NCBI RefSeq assembly: GCF_943169845.1
Contig: NZ_CALPBW010000001.1
Coordinates: 156,891 to 220,890 of the forward strand
Direction: 5' to 3'
Source: Peptoniphilus rachelemmaiella
GTDB lineage: Bacteria; Bacillota; Clostridia; Tissierellales; Peptoniphilaceae
Length of the DNA: 64,000 bases
How positions within the stretch are numbered: the stretch's first letter is position 1; every line of letters starts with the position of its first letter. This document shows positions 9,000-20,400 of the stretch, one piece after another. The position numbers and the translations under genes were made by a program. Below the pieces are notes generated by a model that was not told the DNA's origin, did no database searches, and worked only from the letters and a program-made list of their open reading frames with translations.

Positions 9000-11900
9000 A
9001 TGAAAAAAATCATGACCTTGCTCCTCGCCCTGGCATTGGTCCTGGGGACGGCAATCTTGCCGTCTCCGGTCCTTGCAAAGGGAAATTCGAACGAATTTAA
9101 AGAGGCGGATTACAAGGTAGAAAAGGAAGACGGTAGGATCTACAAGGTCTATGAATTTACGGATCTGGTTGGAACGCAGCCTCGTAAAGATTTGAAAAAA
9201 TCAGGTGGCGTGAATACCTTACGGCTGAAAGCCTTTAAAGCCATGAAAGCCATGAAACCCATGCAAACTGCAAACCCTGCTCTCGGAGAAGAAACAGAGT
9301 ACAGTGTGGATGTTCAATGGACCACCTATGACCTTCAGCCGGGTGATTTAGGGTTTCCTCTTTATTTTCAAATTCGGGATAAGACAACGAGAAAATTCAT
9401 TGCCCAAACAGATAATATAACCGCCGGGGGTGTACACAAGTTTTACAAACTACCGGCATGGAATGATTCGGATGTTAGTCACGATCCAAAAAATTGGAAC
9501 ATGCGAGCCTTCGATAATTACAAGTTTGATGTCCGATTAAAGACAGGAGCTAATGGCCACTTATCTACCTCTGATATGGCAGCACAAATTGTTCAACGCA
9601 GTAACCCTATTTACCGGGCAGAGTATTACACAAACAAGACCAACCCCACCATAAAAGTTCAACGGACAAATAAGAATAACGAAACAGACGAAGTCTCTAT
9701 TAATAGTAAAAATTTAGGAGACAACGAGTATTATTCTTGGGCAAAACCTGTTTCCGGATATGTAGATCAATATTACGATGGTAAGAAATTGGAGATTGCT
9801 AAAGAGCATTATGGGAATGACACTTTGAATTCCTTGGAAATTTCTGAAGAAATTACCGCAGGCCGTTGTAGGATGAAAATGAAGGCTCCGGGAAAAACCG
9901 AGTTTGACCGTGGTCCCGGCACCTTTGAGGACAATGGTACGCCCTATCACTACGAAGTCACTGGCGACCATATAAAGACCCACATTTTCACCATTCGCCA
10001 AGACTTAAAGGTGAATTTTGATGCCAATAAGGGTACGTGGAAATCCGGGAATGCGCCGGAAGCGCAAACCATTGGCCACTCCATGAAGTTGGGTGATTCT
10101 TGGGCAGGTTTAGGTCCTATTAACGTTCCTAAGGAAGCTGATTTAAAAGCACCGGCTGTTGATGCTGGCAAACCAGAAAAGAAATTCATCGGCTGGAACA
10201 CCGATGCAAATGCGACTGAAGCACTCTTTACAGACAACACCTACGCCACCCCTATTACTAAGGATGAAACCTTCTATGCCATCTATGCAGAAAAGGCACA
10301 AGGCATAGCGAAGGTTAAATTTGATCTTGATGGTACCGAAAAGGATGCATCTGAAATTGATGCGAAGTACAAAATCGAAGGTCAAGATTATCCGGCAGAA
10401 TTAAAGGGCAACCTGGGCGAAAAGATCGCGGATGCAGTCTTTGATAAAACGAAGGCACCTAAGTTTATCGGTTATAAAATCGACAACATTCTGTCGAAAC
10501 CTGTACCGCCTGTAGGAAAAACTGCAAATTACACGGAAAATGGCGAATTCAGGGTCATCTATAAGTACAAAAAGCTTGATCCTATCATCCCTGCTAAGGA
10601 TGATAATGGTAATGACAATCCTAAGGTAACTCCTGATGTAAAGGCGACTTACAAGCCTGTAACTATCAAGGTTGATAGCAATAAGGGTAAATTCCAAAAG
10701 AATAGCGCTGACGTAACCGGAAGTGAATTTGTTTACTATGTAAATCCTGTTGAAGGAAAAAATCTTAATGATGTTTTAACAGCATCAGGTTTAACAGCAG
10801 TAGCAGTAGATGAAAACAAGGATAAGATTGATACAACTAAACCTTGGAAATTCGATCCAACTCAAACTGAAAAAACAAAATCCGATCCGGCCACTGACTT
10901 TGCTCTTACTACTGTTGTAGGAAAAGACAATGTTAAAGATACTGGCGTCACCATGGAAGTCAACTTCAAACAAACCACTGCGGATAAGTTTAAAGATAAA
11001 CTTGACCATCAAGACATCAAAGTTTGGGTTGGAGATACAATCGACTGGAAGAAGGGCGTTAAGCTTAAAGAAGCTAACGAAGATCTTCAAAAGATTTTAG
11101 ACAAAGCTGAAACTAAAGTTACTGACGAAAGCAACAGAAATTCTGATGCTGCAAATCTTCCCAAAGGACAAAAAGGCGACTTAAAAGTTACGTTTGAAGA
11201 TGGTTCTTCTTTAGATGTTAAGGATCAAACACTTTATGTAGCACCTCACAAGAATGACGACAACACGAATTTACCGAAAGATGCCGTAAAGGTTGAATTT
11301 AAGATCGGTGACGGTGTAACAGGTACAGCAAAGACTGAATATGTTAAACCGGGCACTGACGTTAAAGGAGATGCACCTGCAGTAGGTGCAAAAGAAGGAT
11401 TTAAAGATGCCAAGTGGTACAAGGACGAAGCAACAACAGAAGCAACCGCCAATGATTACAAAGTAACAGCAAATGCAGTCTTCACAGCAAAGGCTACCGG
11501 AAAAGATAAAGTTGTTAAACTTGACGATCCGGAAAATCCGACCAACTTCCCGAAAGATCCTACTGACAACAGCAAAAAAGATGCAGACTATGTAACTGTA
11601 AAATTCGTTGCTGATGCTAACGGTAAGATCAAGGAAAATGGTACTGTAAAAGAAAAGGGTATTGCTTACGCAGTATTGAAGAACACTGAGTGGGCAGACG
11701 CTGTTAAAGGTGGAGTAGTAGTTCCAACTGAATTTGAAGGTACTACTAAATTCTACACATTCAAAGAATGGCAAAAAGATGGAACTAAAGTTACAGAATT
11801 TGCTAAAGTAGGCGACGCTGATGTAACTTATACAGCTGTATTTGGTAAAGCTGATGAATTCTCTGTAACTTACAAACTAAATGCTCCGAAAGGTTTAACA

Positions 11901-13667
11901 GTAGGAGGAAATGCTCCGACTGATACAGATAACTACCTGAAAGATGATCAAGTTACAGTAAAAGCTTTAGCAGCTGACAACAAGCTAGCCGGCTACAAAT
12001 TTACGGGTTGGAACACTCAAGCTGACGGCAAAGGTACTGCTTATGCAGCAGGTGCTAAGTTTGCTATAAAAGCCAACACAGAACTTTTCGCACAATGGGA
12101 AAAGACCGCAAAAGATGTCATTCCTGTTGACAATGAAAATGATGAAAAAGGCAAGAACGGCGAAGAAATTCCGACCAACTATGTATTTGTAGAATTTAAA
12201 GTTAAAGATACAGATGCAGACAAAGCCGAAATCAAAGCTAATCAACAAGCTAAGTTCAAAGTTGATCCTAAGGCTACAGTAACACTTACAGCTCCTGAAC
12301 TAGTAGTTAAAGATGCTTCTTACACTGCTAAATTCAACCAAGCAGACTACACGAATAAGAAATTTGCACAAGCAACAACTATCTGGGCAGTGGTTGCTGA
12401 AAAAGGCAAGGTTACTGTTAACTATGTATTCAAAACTGACCCTGCTGATAAGACCCTTCCTAAGGCTCTTGCAGATTTAAAACCTGAAAATATTACTACT
12501 CCTATTTATGAAGACAAGGTAGTAGTTCCGGCTCTACCGGATGTATCAAAAGAACCCGAAAAATCCGCTCTTGTTGAGTCTGTAAACGGGGAAAAGGTAG
12601 GCACCTGGTCAATCGCTGGCAATTGGGAAAAGTCAAGCGCAACTCAAGGTAGCATCACTTATACCTTAACCTGGAAATTTACAGAACCAGGTCGTTCCTT
12701 AACTCCGAGCATCAATCCCGTCAAGCCTGATGATAAGACCATCACCGGTAAGGGTGAGCCCGGATCAGAAGTTAAGGTAACGATCCCCGGCGTAAAAGAT
12801 CCCATTAAGGTGACAGTCGATCAAAACGGCGACTGGACGGTAGAAGTACCAAATGATATCCACCTGAAAGACGGCGACAAGATCACGGCAACACAAAAGA
12901 CGAAGGACTTGAAAGAATCTTATCCGGCAGAAGTCACGGTTCAACGTGCAAGACGTGGCGGCGGATTTATCCTCTATCCCGTCACTCCGGTGGAACCGAA
13001 GATTGAAACCGCCATTCACAAGGCCTACATCTTTGGCTACGAAGACAGCACCTTCCGTCCCGAAGGCAATATGACCCGTGCCGAAGCGGCAGCCATGCTC
13101 GCTCGTCTGCAAGGCTTGGATACCTCCAACGATGCAAGACCCGACTTTGTCGACGTACGCAGCGGCTGGTACAATGCAGTCATCAATGCCGTCGTCAACG
13201 CCGGCTATATGAAAGGCTATCCCGACGGCACCTTCCGTCCCGACGGTAAGATCACTCGTGCGGAATTTGCACAAATGATCAAATCCATCGACAAGGCCAA
13301 CACCGCCGATATGCCCTTCGCCGATGCGAAAGGCCACTGGGCAGAGCCCGCCATTGCGCAAGCTTACGCCAACGGTCGGATCACCGGTTATCCCGACGGA
13401 ACCTTCCGCCCGGACAACCAAATCACCCGTGCTGAAGCGGTGACCGTATTTAACAAGCTTTACGATCGCAGCGTGGATGCAGCAGGTCTCGCCAATGTTA
13501 GAAGCAGCTTGGTTGACTTCAACGACACGAATAGCAGCCACTGGGCATACTATCAAGTCATCGAAGCATCCAACACCCACGAATTCTACCGCACCGAAAA
13601 AGGCAAGGTAGCAGAAACCTGGGTTAAGATTATTCAAACTTGGAAAGATCTTTTAGCACGCGGCTAA
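9000..13667 (+). CDS. S-layer homology (SLH) repeat surface protein (1555 aa)
   Basis: ATG at 9000 is chosen over the adjacent in-frame TTG because AAGGAG (8987-8992) lies 7 bp upstream. Residues 1-26 are a signal peptide (MKKIM, hydrophobic core, VLAKG). The middle has several InlB B-repeat-like units (for example about 334-434, KKFIGWNTDANA, and about 950-1040, KFTGWNTQADGK), then a Big_6-like domain (about 1245-1320). Residues about 1336-1548 hold three SLH domains with TRAE motifs (MTRAEA, ITRAEF, ITRAEA) and FRP[DE]G turns; SLH domains bind pyruvylated secondary cell-wall polymer. Codons in the stretch about 10.6-12.5 kb are far richer in AT than in the SLH part, suggesting mosaic origin. 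Likely in an operon with the giant protein upstream. Confidence 0.93.
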   Translation: MKKIMTLLLALALVLGTAILPSPVLAKGNSNEFKEADYKVEKEDGRIYKVYEFTDLVGTQPRKDLKKSGGVNTLRLKAFKAMKAMKPMQTANPALGEETEYSVDVQWTTYDLQPGDLGFPLYFQIRDKTTRKFIAQTDNITAGGVHKFYKLPAWNDSDVSHDPKNWNMRAFDNYKFDVRLKTGANGHLSTSDMAAQIVQRSNPIYRAEYYTNKTNPTIKVQRTNKNNETDEVSINSKNLGDNEYYSWAKPVSGYVDQYYDGKKLEIAKEHYGNDTLNSLEISEEITAGRCRMKMKAPGKTEFDRGPGTFEDNGTPYHYEVTGDHIKTHIFTIRQDLKVNFDANKGTWKSGNAPEAQTIGHSMKLGDSWAGLGPINVPKEADLKAPAVDAGKPEKKFIGWNTDANATEALFTDNTYATPITKDETFYAIYAEKAQGIAKVKFDLDGTEKDASEIDAKYKIEGQDYPAELKGNLGEKIADAVFDKTKAPKFIGYKIDNILSKPVPPVGKTANYTENGEFRVIYKYKKLDPIIPAKDDNGNDNPKVTPDVKATYKPVTIKVDSNKGKFQKNSADVTGSEFVYYVNPVEGKNLNDVLTASGLTAVAVDENKDKIDTTKPWKFDPTQTEKTKSDPATDFALTTVVGKDNVKDTGVTMEVNFKQTTADKFKDKLDHQDIKVWVGDTIDWKKGVKLKEANEDLQKILDKAETKVTDESNRNSDAANLPKGQKGDLKVTFEDGSSLDVKDQTLYVAPHKNDDNTNLPKDAVKVEFKIGDGVTGTAKTEYVKPGTDVKGDAPAVGAKEGFKDAKWYKDEATTEATANDYKVTANAVFTAKATGKDKVVKLDDPENPTNFPKDPTDNSKKDADYVTVKFVADANGKIKENGTVKEKGIAYAVLKNTEWADAVKGGVVVPTEFEGTTKFYTFKEWQKDGTKVTEFAKVGDADVTYTAVFGKADEFSVTYKLNAPKGLTVGGNAPTDTDNYLKDDQVTVKALAADNKLAGYKFTGWNTQADGKGTAYAAGAKFAIKANTELFAQWEKTAKDVIPVDNENDEKGKNGEEIPTNYVFVEFKVKDTDADKAEIKANQQAKFKVDPKATVTLTAPELVVKDASYTAKFNQADYTNKKFAQATTIWAVVAEKGKVTVNYVFKTDPADKTLPKALADLKPENITTPIYEDKVVVPALPDVSKEPEKSALVESVNGEKVGTWSIAGNWEKSSATQGSITYTLTWKFTEPGRSLTPSINPVKPDDKTITGKGEPGSEVKVTIPGVKDPIKVTVDQNGDWTVEVPNDIHLKDGDKITATQKTKDLKESYPAEVTVQRARRGGGFILYPVTPVEPKIETAIHKAYIFGYEDSTFRPEGNMTRAEAAAMLARLQGLDTSNDARPDFVDVRSGWYNAVINAVVNAGYMKGYPDGTFRPDGKITRAEFAQMIKSIDKANTADMPFADAKGHWAEPAIAQAYANGRITGYPDGTFRPDNQITRAEAVTVFNKLYDRSVDAAGLANVRSSLVDFNDTNSSHWAYYQVIEASNTHEFYRTEKGKVAETWVKIIQTWKDLLARG

Positions 13668-13677
13668 AGCAATGAAG

Positions 13678-13708
13678 AAGAACCGAGAAATTTCTCGGTT
13701 CTTTTTTT
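13678..13708 (+). terminator. Rho-independent terminator
   Basis: AAGAACCGAGAAA pairs with TTTCTCGGTTCTT and runs into seven T, 10 bp after the SLH gene. Confidence 0.92.
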
Positions 13709-14126
13709 GTGTAAAGCTTTAGACGTTTTGATTATCTCATTGTCAGCGAAAGCTTTGGCTGGCAAGAGGAAAGCCTTTGGCTCATGGTTTCCAAGGTATT
13801 TTTCCATGGACTGTGGTCATTTTATTTTAATAAAAAAAGGGAAAATTTTTTTGTGGCAATATATTGAAGCGGCATTCACTTCATTAAAACATGAAGCAAA
13901 GCGGAAAGAGAAAAATTTTTTGTAATCAGACAGAAGGATATATTTTTATATCCTTGTTATTTCAAGGCTTTTCAGGGTAGGGTCCTTTGTTCGGGAGACT
14001 CTTGAAGAAAAGCGCTGCAAAAAAACTGAAAAATGATTCAGTATGAATTCCGTGATTTCATATTCATTTTTTGAGACGGAGCCTCGGAGAGAAGGCTTGA
14101 TTTCAACGTTTAGCCGCCTTTAAGTA

Positions 14127-14155
14127 TTGAATTATCTATGAGAAAGGTCTATAAT
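14127..14155 (+). promoter_or_regulatory. Sigma-A type promoter of the largest surface gene
   Basis: TTGAAT and TATAAT separated by exactly 17 bp. The distance to the start codon implies a leader of about 290 nt. Confidence 0.7.
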
Positions 14156-14159
14156 GATT

Positions 14160-14451
14160 TCAATAAATAAAAGTATACAGGTATAGAATACCTCATCGAA
14201 TGTTGTATTTTCTTTCGCCTTTCGGTGAAAGCTGTGGTATTTGGTGTTTACGCTAATAACTGTTTTATCATACATTTTTCAATGAAATGCGCTATACGCA
14301 ATAAAGGGGTGGTTTCTATGGTTTACTTCTCGGGCACTTAAATGTGCCGAAGGATTGTCTGAAAGGATTCCCGACTCGGCGATTTTGTCGGTGGGAATGG
14401 CACATATGCTTTTTAAAGCTTGTGAGAACGCATTCACAAATTAGGGAGGTT
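14160..14451 (+). promoter_or_regulatory. Structured 5' leader, possible RNA switch
   Basis: Visible hairpins: AGGTAT-AGA-ATACCT (14179-14193), CTTTCGCC/GGTGAAAG (14212-14231), and TTGTGA/TCACAA just before the RBS (14420-14439). The element GTGCC (14344-14348) can pair either with GGCAC just upstream (14333-14337) or with GGCAC downstream (14399-14403), the latter stacked on ATTCCC/GGGAAT (about 14368-14397). Two exclusive structures are the hallmark of a switch, but no known class was recognised. Confidence 0.45.
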
Positions 14452-17400
14452 ATGATGAGAAGATTTTTAGCGACACTTCTTGCAATCATTATGGTGATTA
14501 CTGCGCTTCCGCTACATACTTTAGCCGCAAGTCGGCAGTATACGGCAGAGCGCACTGAAGCTCCGGCTTTAAAGACGAAGCCGAGAGGCACCGGTGAAGA
14601 GGTAGTCAGCAACCAATGGCCTACGGGCAATTTTCCGCTGATGCCAAACTACAGCGGTCAGACGCCTAATGCCACCGGCTCCACCGGTCTCAAGTACGGC
14701 GGAACCGTTCGCGGCAATGATGGTGAGTACATTAATGTTCAAGTCACTCAAGTCGGCAAAGTTTACGACGAAGGCAACTTCAGCGCGAGCAACTTGAGCA
14801 ACGCTGTGGGCTGGTCCCACTTGATTCTGCACTTTGACCCGGTGCTTTTTGAAAATCTGGACTTGGACAAGTCAAGCATTACGGGTCCTGCAGGCACCTT
14901 TTATCTGAAATTCAGAGCAAAGGGCAATGCCGATATTTATAAGACCGACGATTACTCGGTGTCCATTCCCATGACGAGTATTTTCAAAAAGGACTGGACA
15001 CCCCAAGAAGATCAACGGGCAACGATGAAGTTGTACCTGAAAGATGGCCACAACTTAGTCAGCGGCACCAATTATTTAATTGAGCACCGCACCATGGGCA
15101 AAACCAATGATCTCTATTCCCAAATTTATATTCGAGATTACATCATGGGGATCGAAAACACAGACGTCCGAGCCTTTGACTCGCCGGCTTATATGCAATA
15201 CACCGGCAACTTGAATGTTCCTTACAATACGGTAAGCAATCCGCCAAAGTATTCAAGCTACCGGCAAGATGTGATGTCAAATGCCTACTCGGATGTCTAC
15301 ATCGATTGGAATACTAACGAGCTCCACGTTAACTACGTTTATGAGACGACAGAAGATATTAGAGCCCATGACCGTACCCAATTCGTGCAATTGTTCCCTG
15401 AAAAATTAAAGGAAGCCTTAGCGCCGCGAAACGGCGTTTACGCCAAGTTTAACCACGTGTATAAACGGGGTGACCTGGCTTGGGGTAATGACAGGGGGAT
15501 TGCCTTTACGGACTTGAATTCGTTTGCGGGAACGAAAGATGGCCTGGCCGGTTATCGTCTGCGTATTCCGAACAATGTCTCCGGCTACACCCACCCCTGG
15601 ACCTGGGTTACCGAAACGACCCAAGCCTACGGAAGCAATTTGAGTGCCAGCAATGGCCGCTACATGGCCTACTCCAAGACCCATGGACCCATTGCCAACC
15701 ACATGATTTACTACATCGATCCGGATAAGTTCATGAAAGCTTTTGACAATCTGGACGATTTACAATTCAGCTCTTTCTTTGTCACAAGAAATGATAATGA
15801 AATTGAAGGCGGTGTCCTTAAAAACTCCGAGTCCATGAACTCTCTCGCCGTCACGAAGAACATGACCAATTCGCCGCAAATCGACGATATTTATACCGAC
15901 GATCAGAAGATTACCGGGGACACCGGCTACAACAATGCCAACAGCAATGTTTTCGTCGTCGCCAAGAATTTCAAAGACCCGGCGAAGACCAAGACCCGAT
16001 TGGTCAACTCCGACGGAAAAATCGAATTCTATCCGCAAAACTTTGACGGCGTTTTCGACAATATGCAAAAGGACGACAAGCTCTCCTTTGAAACCATTTA
16101 CCGTTACGCCAACTACTACAAATCCCGTCCCACCATCGAAAAGGTAAAAGCGCGGATTATCTTCGACAAGTACGACGGCGTTAAAGACAAAGCCGTAACC
16201 GTACCTTCCTCGGATAAATTCAGAGGCGAAACCGGTTATGTAGAAAACGGTCTGGGCGAAGCCAAGATGCCCGAAAACCCCAAACGCGACGGCTACATCT
16301 TCAAAGGCTGGTCCACGAAAAAGACCACCGCAAGTGAATTTGCCAAAGCGGAAAAACTGACGAAGGTCGAACAATGGAACGAAGGCAAGGCCTATCAATT
16401 TGACGGCACCGTACCCGTCAACAAATCCTATCGGGTCTACCCGGTATGGGAAGAAGAAAGCAAGGGCATTACCATCGTCCTCCACGCCAACGACGGCACC
16501 AATCGCGAAAAGAAAATTGAGCTGGCCTACGACGAAAAATTGCCGACTAAGGCAACCATGGACGGCATTGCATCCATGGAAGAACAATACGGCGAATTGG
16601 CCAAGGGCCACTACTCTTCCTTAGCCAAACTGCCGAACGGCTATGCGACCAAAGACGGCGAACAAGCAGTCTTCGGCAAGCGCGCCGGTTACAACCTCGT
16701 AGGCTGGTCTACCGTTAAAGACAACAGCAATGTAAAAATCGAAGATCTGTACTCCAATATGGGGATGCTTGCCAAAGATGGAGAAGGTAAAGACGGGAAG
16801 TACTACTTGTCCACCGTCCGCACCAAAGCGCAAGGCATCGGCCAAGCGGCGGCAGGTAAGCTCTTTAAACAAATCACGCCGGACAAAAACAATGAAGTCC
16901 ATCTCTACGCGGCGTGGAAACCTTACTTTGACGTTACCCTGTCCAAGTCTTGGTACGACTCCACCAAACCGGAATTCAAGGATAAAACCGTCAAGGAAAT
17001 CCTGCAATTCCTGGCTCACGGCAACCAACAACAAACGCCGCCGTCGGATGCGTCCTTGGCAGAACCCATTCAAATCGGTCTCCTTTACCGGACGGCCGTT
17101 ACCGAAGCCAACGACCCGACCATTACCGGTCAAGCCAACTACTACTTGGTCGACGGCAGTCTGCAAGACTTACCGAAAAACGGCGGTCCCTTAAAATGGA
17201 ACCTGCCATCCTATGACGCCTACGGCAAACGGCTTTCCTACATTGCCGTAGAATTTGAACAAGGTCAATCCGGTAAAGACAAGTACAACGGATTCGGTCA
17301 AAAATGGACCAACATCTGGGCCTCCGTAGCGGACAATCTCCACAAAAAGCCCGGCGAAGTTTGGGACAACGAATCAATTTCCAAAGTTCAAACCCTGGTT

Positions 17401-20400
17401 GTGCCCAAGGGCAATGGCAAAGTGGATGCCTTCTCAGGCGCCACGGTTCGTAAACTTTACGAAGACGGCACGGCCATCACCGAAACTCAAGCCAATAACT
17501 CCACTGTCGGCACCAAGCCCGCTTATGTAACCAAGTTCTACAATGTAAAAGTCAACTTGGCCAACCCGATCTTTAAGAAACTTTACAATGAAGACAAAGA
17601 AGTCACCTTAAAGGCGCCGGAAGATCCCCGCGTACAAGTTGTGGAATTTGATCTGCCGGAAGTCGCTGAAAAGATTATTTTCAAGCGGGACGACACCGAC
17701 AAAACGAAATGGAATCGCGTCACCGTCAACAAAGGCACGGGTAAATGGGATGCTTCAAACGAAACAAACTATACCCTTACGGAAAAAGATGACGGCGGCG
17801 AAAAAGTACTGGTTCTCAAGCTGGATTTGGAAGGTAAGAACAGATACAAATATCTGAAAACAGGTCAAGAGGTAGGCGCAACCTACTACAGCGTGACCGT
17901 AAACGACAAATCCGGCACCGCCGTCGAAGTCGTTCAAGACAAAAAAGATGCCCCGTCCTTAAATGGTTTGGAACAAGATGTTCTTGAAACTAAAAACGGG
18001 GAAGAATACGTGGTCATCAAAGCCTTGGCACCGACCAAAGAATTGGAACAATTCCAAGCCGGCGCCGTCCTCACCCTCTTCGACGCTTCGGCTGAAAAGG
18101 GCAAGGAAAAGGAAAAAGCCTACAAGAACCTGGACGGTTCCGACGTCACCGGTACCCGCGAAGGAAGCTACTACGTCTTCCGCGTACCTAAGTCCAAGAA
18201 CCCGGGCTTGGTAGACGGCAGCAACGTAGCGGCTTACGCAGAGCAGGAAGGCTACAAGCCCTCTCGCTCCACCATTCCCTGTAAAGTAGACTTAAAGGGC
18301 CCGGGCATCACCGCCGATAAGCTTACCGTCTACGCAGGGGAAGATGTGAATGTACCTTCCGCCATTACCACCGACGAAGACGCTTTGCTTACGAGCTTTG
18401 AAGGCTTGCCGAAAACCATGCGTTTAACCAAGGAACAAGCGACCAAACTTGCTACCAAGTGGAAAGCCACCGGTAAAGCCGGCGACACCAAGGGATCCAG
18501 CACGGTCACCTTGGTCATGACAGATAAATTCGGCAACAAGACGGAACAAGATTGGACCGTGGAAGTGGTCGACCGACCCACCTCGGACAATGTAAATAGC
18601 GCCGTCCAAGTACCCAATAAGATTAGCAAAGACTACAGCGAATACAGTCATAAGATTAAAATCGCAGGCGGCAAAGTAGGTACCACCCTCAAGGTTTACC
18701 TGGCCGAGCCGACCAATGCCACAGTAACAGCGCCGGTCACTGTGCCCTGCACTGAAGCCGATCAAGAAATCTTCATCAGCCAAGGCGTGGGTACGAACAT
18801 TGGCGACAAAGTTTGGATTACCCAAACTGAAAAAGACAAGAAAGAATCCAAAGCCCTCGTCGTTCCTATGGACGTCAAGGCACCGAATTCTCCTACAGTC
18901 GAATCCTTGCCGCCGGGTGAAAAAAGCCTAACGCTCACAGGCATTACCGATGACACGACCAAGATCTTTATCCGCGTCGGCGGACAAGAAAAGACCCTGA
19001 CTCGCGATAAAGACCACACCGATCTGTGGAAAGATGATAAGTTTAACCCGCTTATCATGAAAGAAGGCAAACTCACCGTCGAATTCAACCGCATTTTCAA
19101 TCCGGAGGACAAGGCGCAAGTCATCGTCTTGGACGATATGCTGAATCCTCGGTCCATGATTAAGATCGTTGAAGACTACGTCGCACCGGATGCGCCCACC
19201 ATCGTCGCTGAAAACAAAGATGCGAACACGACCACCGTCAGCGGTACGTCGAAAAACCCGGGTGCTGCGGTAACCATTTTCGAAATTACCAAGATTACAG
19301 ATCCGACCACGGGCGAAGAAACGGAAATCCGCACGCCCATCGGCACCGCCATCGTGGATAAAGACGGCAAGTACACCACCTATATCCGTCCTGCCAAGAA
19401 AGTTGGCACGGAAGTAGGCGCCGTCGCAACCCAACACGGCAAGGAAAGCCCCTTAGCCAAGACCACCGTGACGGAAAATGCGGGCATCATCCCCTTCGAT
19501 CCCAACGATCCCAAACCGACACCCAATCCCGATGACAAACGTTACGTCACCGTAACCCTCGACGCCAACGGCGGCCAATTCGCCCAAGGTATCAAATCTT
19601 CCTTCTACGTCTTAAAGACCTATGTAGTGAAACCGGCAGACTTTGACCAAGCTCGCCTGGGCCTGGAAGCACCGGCCAACAAGGCCTTTGACAAGTGGAC
19701 GGAAGATAAGGAAAATACAAAAGAATTTACCGGCAAGACCTTTGCTGAAAATGCAACCATCTACGCCGGCTACAAGGCCAACGACAACGTCATTCCTTTC
19801 GATCCGCAAGATCCGAACAAACCGGACAATCCGGATCCGAACAAATACGTCACCGTCAGCCTCGACGCCAACGGCGGACATTTCGCTCAAGGCACCAAGT
19901 CTTCCTTCTATGTAAAGAAGACCTACACCATGACGACAAACGACTTTGCCGTTGCGGAAAGAGGACTGACCCCGCCGAAAGACAAGGCCTTTAACGCATG
20001 GGCTCTTGATAAAGAAGGCACCAATGCCTTCCCGGCAGGAGGACAGAAATTTGATCAAGACGCCTCTGTCTTTGCGCAATACAGAGAAGGCCGCGACGTC
20101 ATCCCGGGCACCGGCAACGACAAGCCCGATGGCTACGTCACCGTTACCTTCAAGGCCGACGCAGGCCAAGCTACGCTGGAAGGCGAAACCACCTATTACG
20201 TCAACCCCAAGGGCAATGTAAAACTCGGCGGCATTTTGGCACCGAAAATCGTGCCTGTTACAGGATACGCCGTCAGCTACCCCGCCTGGACCTACTCTGA
20301 CAATCAAAATGCGGCAAGCATTGTAATGGCAGATACCACGGCAACGGCAAGTCTTTACGACAAGGATAAAGTTATCCCCGTTCAAGATGGCGTAAACGTC

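Larger units (their letters stand above)
13709..14451. other. Long intergenic region with structured leader
   Basis: The open frame at 13707-13925 starts inside the terminator, lacks an RBS and is rejected as a gene. The region holds a perfect small hairpin AAGGATATA/TATATCCTT (about 13933-13955), an imperfect hairpin ending in T6 (about 14029-14080), a strong promoter (14127-14155) and a leader of roughly 290 nt with several hairpins. Confidence 0.6.

Noticed and set aside
8982..9002. Frameshift joining the giant gene to the SLH gene
   Set aside because: A stop, a proper RBS and a signal peptide start separate them, so they are two genes.
13707..13925. 72-codon open frame after the SLH gene
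   Set aside because: It begins inside the terminator, has no RBS and no recognisable protein character.
14344..14451. 36-codon N-terminal extension of the 14452 protein
   Set aside because: The extension is rich in Cys and Arg, overlaps leader hairpins and would bury the signal peptide.
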